Shown piece by piece: positions 55,819 through 64,000 of a stretch of 64,000 nucleotides of DNA. The stretch covers positions 35,143,780 to 35,207,779 of the forward strand of contig NC_080041.1 in assembly GCF_012489685.1 (NCBI RefSeq), given 5' to 3'. Position 1 is the stretch's first letter. Each line of letters opens with the position of its first letter. This DNA is from Lotus japonicus (lineage: Eukaryota > Streptophyta > Magnoliopsida > Fabales > Fabaceae). The notes under the pieces were generated by a model. That model did not search any database. It was given only the letters and a program-made list of their open reading frames with translations, and was not told the origin of the DNA. A program made the translations under genes and the position numbers.

Positions 55819-56659
55819 TCGTTTGACACACCGTATTAGGCATGATAGTATAAGCCTATACAATACATGATGGACTTATACATTAATCCCTTCTTATACA
55901 TTTAAATGATGGATTATTTAATTCACCATATAGATGATGGATAAAGCATGATAATAGTGTGATGTATAAGGCACAACGTAACCACAACCCTCCACCATCG
56001 CCACCACACCGCCATCCACCATTGCTACCACCACTCTCCACCACCGCTGTCAACCACCACCACCGTCGCCGCCACCGCAACTGCCGCCGCCACCACCACT
56101 GCTATCACCGCCGTTGTCGTCATCGCTATCGCCATTGCCACCGCTGCCACCACCCACCACTGCCACCCCCACCACCATCATTTTCCACCACCACCACCGC
56201 CTCCACTTCCTCAACTGCCAGTGTCATCGCTGCTATCACTACACGCCGCCATGACCCCGCACCACCACTACCGCCGCAGCTAACTCCCTCCGCCGCCACC
56301 ACCATCACCATCACTGTCACCGCCACCGCCACCACCATCATTACCATCACTTCCAACACTGCCACCGCCGCTGCCACCACTTCCCTCCACTGCCACCACC
56401 ACTGTCACTTCCAACATCGCCGCGGCTGCCACCACACCCTAACCACCACTCAACATCGTCGCTGTCACCTCCACAGCCACCACCCTCCATCACCACCTTC
56501 GCCATTATCACAGCCACCTTGGCCGCCACCGCCATCTTTATCACCCACACTAACACCATCTTCATTTTAATAATATATTTCATTCTTCAATATTTCTCAA
56601 AACATAAGTTTATATTAATTTAAATGAAAAAGTAAGTTATACAATGTGTCACCAAACGA
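55819..56659. mobile_element. Inverted-repeat element filled with CCACC-type repeats
   Basis: The ends tcgtttgacacaccgtat and, on the other strand, tcgtttggtgacacattgta form imperfect inverted repeats. The middle (about 55975-56560) is a degenerate (CCACCN)n array, which explains the long His/Pro/Thr/Ser reading frame there. No transposase is seen and no target duplication is clear. Confidence 0.4.
55975..56560. repeat. Degenerate (CCACCN)n trinucleotide-type repeat
   Basis: About 590 bp consists of ccacca, ccgcca and tcaccg units. Both strands stay open over long stretches because of composition, so the ORFs here are not genes. Confidence 0.9.
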
Positions 56660-56832
56660 TGTATAATATTAAAATTTTATCAGGCCTAAACTATCATATT
56701 CTATACCATACATCTTACCAAAAAGATCCTACGTCTAAATTTATTTGAATCAACAATTATTAAAAGACATTGCACTGTTTTAGTAAAGAATCATGTTTTT
56801 GTTTCTTTCGGAAAAACAATTCAGCTTCAGCC

Positions 56833-56840
56833 TATAAATA
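56833..56840 (+). promoter_or_regulatory. TATA box of the carbonic anhydrase gene
   Basis: TATAAATA lies in the context cagccTATAAATAgcat, about 270 bp before the ATG. A start near 56865 and an intron in the 5' leader (about 56920 to 57094) would fit, but the leader intron is a guess. Confidence 0.65.
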
Positions 56841-57110
56841 GCATAGCAGGCCCTGCAAGATGTACGGGGAATCATCTAGTTTTCACATCTCTCACATACT
56901 TAATTTGCATTGCCATTGGTATCTATAATCTATCTATTCTTTACCAGAAAATTTCACGCATTAATCCTTCCTTCATGCAAATTCATTAAATTAGTTACGA
57001 AACAATTAAACTTACTAACATGCAGTTTATTACATGAAATTGTTGCTTTTAGAGTACTTTAATCATTTGGTGACAACCTTTATTGGAATCTGCAGAAGAA
57101 AGGGAAAAAT

Positions 57111-59386
57111 ATGGCAAAGCATTCACCTGACCAGCTAGCCATCGAAGAGTTGAAGAAGCTTATCAGGTTAACTACCTTCTAAACTGTAATCACAATCACA
57201 TGACATACAAATTAATATAATGTTGCATAAATTGCAATATATAGTGATAGACTATTTAATAATTAAACTTATGGGTTACAGAGAGAAGGAGGAACTTAAT
57301 GAGTCTGCTGATACAAAAATTGAGGACGTTATAGCTGAGTTGCAGCTGCAGGGGTGTCACCCTACTCCTGAAACTGCTGAGCAGAGAATCATTGATGGGT
57401 TTACTTACTTCAAGATCCACAATTTCGAGTATACTCATAAATTAATCAAAAAAATTCATTATCTAATTTCTCTATGTGGCCTTTGTGATTTCAATTTACT
57501 TTATAATTTGGATTCATAAATGTTTCTTCAGCAAGAACCCGGATCTATACAAGGAACTTGCTAAGGGCCAAAGCCCCAAGGTGATTAATTAAGTTTCTAT
57601 ATATTTGTGCTTTTTGTTTTCAAACTCTTTCTCCTTTTTATTATGTTTCATTTTTTTGGTTCATGTGTGTGCAGTTTCTGATATTTGCTTGCTCTGACTC
57701 TCGAGTGAGTCCTACCACTATCCTGAACTTCCAACCTGGAGAAGCTTTCATGGTTCGAAACATTGCTAACATGGTCCCTCCATTTAATCAGGTTCACTAT
57801 TCTGCAGCATCATCACTCTGTAAAGTAGATATAGATCTACATTTAATTTAAGATATAGTTACAACTTAAATTATTGAAATTCATTCCCCAACTCTACTTC
57901 AAATGAGTAGTTTTAACTTTTAATAATCAAGTATATATCTTTCTACAGCTGAGGTACAGTGGAGTAGGTGCGGCCATTGAGTATGCAATCTTGGAGCTTA
58001 AGGTAATAATTTAGCTTATATATATTCATAAAATCATCAAACATATGATTTTAAATTACTCTTGCTCATCTCATGATTGCAACATGATTCTTGAAATTGT
58101 GGAACTGAGGATAAATTTTCATCAGTTAAGATAATCATAATCCACTCATTCAAGAAATTTGAGTCATTTGATTTAAATTTGATCAAAATCAGACAACTCA
58201 CCCATTTCATAAAAATAAGAGAATGAACCATCCATCTTTATCGAAATTTTAAATTATTGTCTGCATGAATTTGAAATTTCACTTACGGAAGAAAATTCAA
58301 GTTGATCGTTATGGATTTATCTTCACTGCAACCAACATAATCAGAAATTCACACATTCAAATAATCTGAGCTGTTTTGCCAAGATCAGACAGCTAATCAA
58401 TTTCATCAAAATGGGACTGCTCATATAAGCTTGAAATATGAGCCATCCGATCTTAATCGAACGTTTCAAACTCCTTGATGATTTCACTTGTTAGAAAATC
58501 CAAATTCTATGGTTATAGGTATTTAAAAAATATTTGTTGCAGATTGCAATTTAAAACCCAAAAGCTAATTTTCTTCGTTGATTGTGATTTTCAATACATG
58601 GAGGAATATAAGAGATGTTTAAGATCAATTAAGTACTCTTACAGGTGCCAAACATCCTGATCATTGGACACAGCCGCTGCGGTGGAATAGCAAGGCTTAT
58701 GAGTCATCCAGAGGATGATTCTCCTTCCTTGTAAGACGAGTTTGTTTGATCTACCCTGAGGGATATATGAAAACAAAAAATAACACATCTCCATGCTTTT
58801 TTTTGGAAGTACTTTAACTAAAAGCGTGTGTTATTTTCATGTTTTCATATTTTCTAACGGTAAATCAAACTTAAATTCTGCCAAAAAAATGATATTTTCT
58901 AACGGACAAATTGGGATACATAATGCTTTTTATGGTTTAATTGAACTTTTCAGTGAGTTCATAGACGATTGGGTGAAAATTGGTTTACCTGCCAAAATCA
59001 AGGTCCTGAAGGAACATGCATGCTGTGATTCCTTAGAACAACGCACACTCTGTGAAAAGGTTAGCTCAGCTGCAATTATATATTTTAATTCGCATTCAGC
59101 TGCCATGCATGCTTGAAATTTTAATTAGTTACCATTTCAAACAATCTAATCTTGTTTGATAAGTTACAATGAAGCTAATTATACACTATGATTTGATTTG
59201 TGCATGCAGGAGTCAGTGAATAACTCCCTAGTGAACCTGCACACATATCCATTTGTTGATAGAGCAATAAGGAGCAAGGGGTTAGGGCTCTTTGGGGGTT
59301 ACTATGATTTTGTGAATGGAGAGTTCAAGCTTTGGAAGTACGAGTCTCACTTCACCAAACACATTTCTATCCCTCACTGTCACTGA
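57111..59386 (+). CDS. Beta-carbonic anhydrase, 8 coding exons, 263 aa, no transit peptide
   Basis: It catalyses reversible hydration of CO2 to bicarbonate. I place exons at 57111-57166, 57282-57428, 57532-57580, 57675-57791, 57949-58002, 58645-58730, 58954-59059 and 59210-59386. All seven introns have GT-AG ends and the sum is 792 bp, one open frame. The zinc site typical of plant beta enzymes is complete: C90 in CSDSRV, H150 and C153 in GHSRCGG, with the D92-R94 pair. Other family blocks are [19 protein letters not shown] and [15 protein letters not shown]. The protein starts [18 protein letters not shown] without a chloroplast-like leader, so a cytosolic form is likely, unless an upstream exon exists. 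The short His-rich C-terminus HISIPHCH is unusual. This is the only intact host gene I see. Confidence 0.94.
58003..58644. repeat. Carbonic anhydrase intron 5 with a diverged internal duplication
   Basis: This 642-bp intron holds two diverged segments (about 58140-58250 and 58350-58465) that share atcagac, ccatc and tcttaatcga/tctttatcga words. It may be a small old mobile element. Confidence 0.4.
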
Positions 59387-59620
59387 ACCCATGAGTTGAC
59401 ATGACTATCTAAATCCTTAGTAGGGAGGCTCTGAAGCATGGCACTACTTCATGCTTATTGTTGAAGTTGCAAGTTACTTTGTTGTGCTCTTTGTGGTTTT
59501 AAATTTCAAATAAATATCATCAACCCTTGAGTTGTAAAAATAAAGAGTGACTAGAGTTCAAGGCATCCAATCTGTGCTTTATGATAACTCTTAGGCTGAT
59601 GTATCTATTCGTCATGTCGT

Positions 59621-59626
59621 AATAAA
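59621..59626 (+). terminator. Candidate poly(A) signal of the carbonic anhydrase gene
   Basis: AATAAA lies 235 bp after the stop. An AATAAA-like site also lies near 59508. Confidence 0.5.
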
Positions 59627-60015
59627 AGATTGAACTTCAGTGATTATGTTTCTTATTACCAATATTCATTGATTTTATTACTAACAAGACGGTTGAAAAG
59701 GATTGTTTGTATTGTAACTCAATAATTGCAGATATTAATTAAAAGCGGTTAAACTTGTTTTGAAGACGATTGGAAAAAGCGTACTAAGTTCCGATTTCAT
59801 TGACTAAGCTTCTACCCTTAAAACAGCATATGAATTCAATTAAGGCATTCGATGATGCTTTGCCTTTGTTTATTAATTAATTTCTTAGTTACACCATAAG
59901 AAAAATATTTTTTACCAACGTCCAAAAGTCGTGAATAAACTAAAAAAATGTCAGTAATGCCTAATTATCGACAGTCATCCGACGATCAAGAAGACGTCGC
60001 TATTTGGCCCGTCAC

Positions 60016-60346
60016 TGTTCCAGCCAAGAACATAGAGATAGGGTATTGTACCTAGAGTGAAGGGATTGCACAAGAGAGAGAATCTAGAGAGATGAATATG
60101 TAACTGCCTAAAGAGAGAATGTAACCGCTTAGAGAGAGAAAATAACTGAATCGAGAGTTTGTTATTAAGTAAATGGGTCAAGAGTCCCTTACATGTGGTA
60201 AACGCTCCCTATTTATAGGCTAGGTGCTGCGCTTGTTAGCCTAACTACCCCTATTGGGCCTCGCGGGAAGGCCCAACTCTGAACTCGTGTGACCGCCACG
60301 AGGCGGGCAGCCCTGGGCAAGGCCCTCTCGAGGCTCGCCCAGTCCA
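60016..60346 (-). repeat. 3' LTR of the gag-only element
   Basis: It begins tgttccagcc and ends cccagtcca. It matches 61532-61882 with several substitutions and small indels, so it is older than the level-4 and level-5 insertions. A ctatttataggc TATA region is near 60211. Confidence 0.9.
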
Positions 60347-61397
60347 CAAGACACCGAGCTCGAAGCATGAGAGCTAAGTGTGTCTTTGAAAATAAAGTTA
60401 CAAATATTTCACCTTTCAACTGTTCCACTTGTCCTCCATCTTTTTCCTTCTTAGCGCGCTTTCTTTTGAACGCATCATCCTCCTCGTCCAAAATGTAGGT
60501 GTTCGCCCGCGCGCGATTCTCCGCCATTGAATGAGCTGGCTTCTTTCTTAGCTTGTTGTTCAACATTCCAGGCAATAGTCCATTCTTGAAGGCTCTCGCA
60601 CAAGCGTGTGGCTCCAATTCCTCGATCTTGACAGATGCTGCGCTGTACCTCGCCACATACTACTTCAGAGTTTCTCCGTCTAGCTGGCGAACGTTGTACA
60701 GGTCATCAATCTTGATTTGCTTGAGCTTGCTTGCGGAAAAATGAACAAGAAACTTTGAGGAGAAATCACGGAAATTCGTGATGGATCCACGAGGCAAAAT
60801 CGTAAACCACGCCATCGTTGTGCCTTTGAACGTTGATGGGAACATTCTGCACTTTACCGCATACGAAGCCGCGCTTATCACCATCTTCGTGTTGAAATAC
60901 AGAAGGTGATCCTTTAAATCCGTCTTTCCGCTGTAAGGTTCTAGGACGAGGTTCTTCATGTTGTCCGGAATTGTGACCTCCCTCACCGTCACTGAGAAAG
61001 GCTCGAATTCCGCTACAGCCTCCGCCTCTCGCACTCCTTCATCCTGTTGCTCATGACGGAAGTAGTCAAGCTGCTCTTGCAAATAATCATTCTATTGCCA
61101 AATGTTGTCGACGTTGCGCATCAAACACCGCCAATCTCTGTGATTAATTGGCCTTTGAGGCTGCGGGGATCCGTTTTCTACAAGGACTGGGGAGTTCTCC
61201 AGCGTTCCTTGCTGTGAAGGTGAGGATGGCGGAGTAGGCAACAGAGGCGTTGGATAAGGAGGAGGCGGTGGAGGTGGAGGAGGAGTCAGTTGCTCACGAT
61301 GAATTTCCTCACGACGTGGTCTCCCCTTCACACAACGCGGTGGTGAACCACGCCTCTGCTCCTGCGTCGACGACGACGAGTTTCCATCGGAAATCAA
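60347..61397 (-). pseudogene. Gypsy-type gag with two amber codons
   Basis: One frame runs from a Met at 61397 towards the 3' LTR and is interrupted by TAG at 61094-61092 and 60662-60660. The N-terminal part is a Pro-rich linker. The middle is the gypsy gag domain (LEPYSGKTDLKDHLLYFNTK, FPSTFKGTTMAWF, NFRDFSSKFLVHFSASKLKQ). The end is basic (FKRKRAKKEKDGG). No zinc knuckle, protease or other pol domain follows. After about 60400 the frame runs into the LTR, so the true C-terminus is unclear. Both stops may replace Gln codons by a C-to-T change. Gag supplied by a relative would be needed for movement. Confidence 0.85.
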
Positions 61398-61531
61398 CCG
61401 TAAACCAGAAAATCAAACTGAAAACAACTAAAACCAAGAAATTCCACAGAATTCCGAACTTCTCTTGACCGTACAAGCAATCCACGAAGTCCGTGAATCG
61501 AAATTCACCGATCCCCACAGACGGCGCCAAA

Positions 61532-61882
61532 TGTTCCAGCCAAGAACATAGAGATATGGTATAATACCTAGAGTGAAGGGATTGCACAAGATAGAGAATC
61601 TAGAACTGCCTAGAGAGATGAATGTGTAACTGCCGAGAGAGAGAATGTAACCGCTTAGAGAGAGAAAATAACTTAATTGAGAGTTTGTTATTAAGCAAAT
61701 GAGCCAAGAGTCCCTTACATGTGGTAACCGCTCCCTATTTATAGGCTAGGGGCTGGGCCTTGTTAGCCTAACTACCCCTATTGGGCCGATTGGGCCTCGC
61801 GGGGAGGCCCAACTTTGAGCTCGTGTGAACGCCACGAGGCAGGCAGCCCTGGGTGAGGCCCTCTCGAGGCTCGCCCAGTCTA
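61532..61882 (-). repeat. 5' LTR of the gag-only element
   Basis: It begins tgttccagcc and ends cccagtcta, followed by GTCAC. The TATA region ctatttataggc is near 61735. The primer site lies at 61529-61510, just inside it. Confidence 0.9.
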
Positions 61883-62129
61883 GTCACTAATTTTTCTGAT
61901 GACTTACAAAAAATAGTCTGACCGACGTTTTTTTCTACCACTAATTTACCGGCGGCTTTTTCTGGTCGCTAATTACCGAAGGTTTTCGGTCGCTAACGTA
62001 CAGACGGCTTTTTTGGCCACTCTATACCAATGATTTTTTTCCTTCGCTAAATTACTGACGACTTTTACCGTTGGTATTCGATTAGGTCTGCACACAAAAA
62101 ACTCATTTTATTGTGAATACATTTTTAGG

Positions 62130-62255
62130 AGTAGGGGGAGGAGAATGAGAAGAATGAGAAGGAGGAGGAGGAGGAGAAGGAGAAGGAGAAGAAGGAGGAG
62201 AAGAAGGAGTAGAAGGAGAAGAAGAAAGAGAAGGAGAGGAGGAGGAAGTGTGAGT
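62130..62255. repeat. GA-rich (GGAGAA)n-type repeat
   Basis: About 125 bp of mixed gag, gaa, agg and aag triplets. It codes for nothing convincing on either strand. Confidence 0.9.
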
Positions 62256-62375
62256 AAGAAGGTATGCACATTCGTATTTATAGGTTACCGCAATTTTATC
62301 TATCGGTAGCTTACCGGCGGTTTTATCCGTCGTAGCTTACCGAAGGCTTTTTTGCTTGGTTACCGATTACTTTCT

Positions 62376-63740
62376 TGGCTGTCGCGCTAATTTTTGAATT
62401 TTTTTTAAACCCAGATTCGATCCCCAGCAACCGTGCAAATTTGAAAAAGATTTTTTCCTTGTTAGTACTGCTTTGGAACTAAACCCTTAAGATTCAATCA
62501 TAGCAAGCATATACAAGTTTATCGTCCTCAGGTATTGTGCGAACATCATTTCCACGAGTTATGGTACATACACACCTCAACCCCTTTTTCAACTTCATTT
62601 TCTATCTATTTCTCTCTTCTTTATCAATCATATCACATATCACATCTTTATTTTCTCTCTCCTTTCTTTCTATCCCTCTCTCTTCTTCCACCTCTTAACA
62701 CCTAAAAAATAGCTGTGAATATACAATTATTCGGCTAGTTAAATATTAACCTGAGCGGATAGTAAGATGTTTGATAAAAAAATTTTGTGATTTAATTTTT
62801 ATAAATATAAAGAAAGCATTAAAAGAAGGTTGTCATCGGTAACAAAGAAGAAACATATCCAGAAATGCATTCGTCTAATCCTCTAATTGTTTTCAACTCA
62901 AACACTTTTGTAAAGGTTCATTTCAGTTATGATGTCGAGAGTTATCTACCTAACTATCCCTAGCCTAATTGAATCTACCAGTTAGAATTCCTAGACTTAA
63001 TCTCTTACAATCTTGAAAACCAAAAGGAACATTATAGCTCAAATTCTCTCTCAAAGACATTTTCAATGACCAATCTATCCTAACACAAGGTACCCAAGGC
63101 TTGCAAATCTCCATTGACCCTCCGGAAACTCCTGTTAGAACTCAGAACCTGTCACGTGGAAATTCATTATTGCTCCTACCCAAGATATTTTCATCCTAAG
63201 ACAACTAGTTCATTGAGTGATTTCTCTCTTGAACCTGACCCGCAATTATCTCTCAATCTCATGCTAGTCCATAGAAATCTAACACAAATCATTGATACTT
63301 GAAGTGTAGAAAGCAAAATTTTAACACACGGTGTGACCTAAGACATAAACGTTCTACCTTCATTGAACTAAGCATACACTCATTCATATCAACCTTCCGA
63401 TCTATTTATAAACTAGTGAAGCTCTTTGATTATCAATTGATTGGATAGAATCATAAAGCTATGACATTCTAGATACAAAAATAGAAAAGAACATATACAA
63501 GGGATAAGAAAGGTAGAGATGAAACCCAAAGAACGGAGACGAATCAACGGCGATGGAAACTTTCTCAAGTTTTCCATAGACTCCAAGAGTTGTCACCATG
63601 CTCCGGAGCTCCACTCCATCAATTCCTTGCCCAAGAACCCTTCCTCCATGCAGCTCATCTCTCCTAGCTAGTATGATTTTCGAGAGAAAGAAGAATGGGA
63701 AAGATTCTGAAAATTTTGTGTTTTGGCCTTTTATAAAGTT
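62376..63740. other. Unassigned intergenic sequence
   Basis: I see no gene, inverted repeat or LTR ends. The ORF at 63114-63302 shows no domain. Parts near 63400-63700 have the style of a retroelement leader, but nothing decisive. Confidence 0.45.
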
Positions 63741-63975
63741 TCTGACCGTCTTAAGTTCGCTTGAGCCAAGTTAAGTTCGCTGAAGTGACTTTTCTTCAAG
63801 CTAAATTACTTGCAAACCGCCTTCAGTTCGTTCAAACCAACTTGAGTTCGCTCAAGCAAACTTCATACCAAAACTTCTTTTTCCTTTATGTAAAACGACC
63901 ACTTGAGCCAACTTCAAGCGAACTTTCCTTCATCTATTTTGTTTTAGTTCGCTTGAGCCAACTTTGAGCCAACAA
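63741..63975. repeat. Imperfect minisatellite of a gttcgcttgag(cc)aa unit
   Basis: About seven units such as agttcgcttgagccaa, agttcgctcaagcaaa and agttcgttcaaaccaa occur, some in opposite order so that short hairpins can form. The array may continue past the window edge. Confidence 0.7.
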
Positions 63976-64000
63976 TCTTCTCTTTCTTTTATTACATAAG

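Larger units (their letters stand above)
60016..61882 (-). mobile_element. Gag-only LTR retrotransposon (TR-GAG type)
   Basis: This compact 1867-bp element has LTRs of about 331 and 351 bp (60016-60346 and 61532-61882) and GTCAC target duplications (60011-60015 and 61883-61887). Its interior codes only for a gag on the minus strand. Directly inside the 5' LTR the minus strand reads TGGCGCCGTCTGTGGGGATC, a primer site of the form used by some plant gypsy elements (partly like tRNA-Asp). Pol is absent without a visible scar, so it belongs to the non-autonomous gag-only class. Confidence 0.9.
59893..62375. mobile_element. Possible CACTA-type DNA transposon remnant
   Basis: The left part reads caccataagaaaaatatttttt, close to the common CACTACAAGAAAAA terminus. 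Words of the type taccgacgg/accggcggc/accgaagg recur at 59920-60000, 61910-62090 and 62285-62370, as in CACTA subterminal repeats. A right terminus and a transposase are not visible. The gag-only LTR element at 60016-61882 lies inside it. Confidence 0.35.

Noticed and set aside
55959..56570. 203-codon plus-strand ORF rich in His, Pro and Thr
   Set aside because: It is a reading of the degenerate (CCACCN)n array. The other strand is open for long stretches for the same reason and no domain is present.
60289..60744. Plus-strand ORFs across the gag-only element
   Set aside because: They are antisense to gag and run into the LTR, with no domain.

Overview
This window is plant nuclear DNA made mostly of transposable elements. 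It is very probably from a eudicot, and a legume is my best guess from the style of the retroelements and the one host gene. I recognise only one intact host gene, a beta-carbonic anhydrase of eight coding exons at 57111-59386 (+). No bacterial-type operons, rRNA or tRNA genes or CRISPR arrays are visible.

Positions 1-37119 are best read as a nest of LTR retrotransposons five levels deep, with only the right halves of the outer levels inside the window. From oldest to youngest: (1) a decayed Ty3/gypsy element (+), with a broken gag at 33112-33853 and an LTR at 34840-37119; (2) a Ty1/copia Sirevirus-type element (+) at 26374-33111, which lies in that gag and has lost its 5' part; (3) a gypsy-type LTR fragment at 24552-26373, which interrupts the pol of level 2; (4) a young Ty3/gypsy chromovirus-like element (-) at 1-24551, with LTRs about 0.6% diverged; (5) a very young Sirevirus-type element (-) at 2143-14276. 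Level 5 sits inside the 3' LTR of level 4, has a 5-bp GAAGT target duplication and two 1229-bp LTRs that look identical.

The most interesting structure is shared by both Sirevirus-type copies. Downstream of gag-pol each has a long 'envelope-like' ORF. Tail-to-tail with it on the opposite strand is a 130-codon ORF (4174-4566 + and 30744-31136 -) with its own TATA box and AATAAA signal. The two proteins align without gaps at about 76% identity, so this looks like a selected antisense gene carried by the retrotransposon.

Positions 37120-57000 are AT-rich intergenic DNA with smaller elements: a solo gypsy LTR with CAAAT target duplications (38237-41251), which splits an older retroelement 3' end; a 5'-truncated LINE with a 16-bp target duplication and one amber codon (44614-48101); a 1.3-kb inverted-repeat element (49120-50416); a decayed TRIM cluster and an intact TRIM (51812-52943); a Tourist-like MITE (53528-53928); and an inverted-repeat element filled with CCACC-type repeats (55819-56659).

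Positions 57111-59386 hold the carbonic anhydrase gene, with a TATA box at 56833. Beyond it lies a possible CACTA-type remnant carrying a 1.87-kb gag-only LTR element with GTCAC target duplications (60016-61882), then simple repeats and sequence I cannot assign. Exon boundaries, percent identities and divergence counts were made by eye. Element ages and nesting order are inference.
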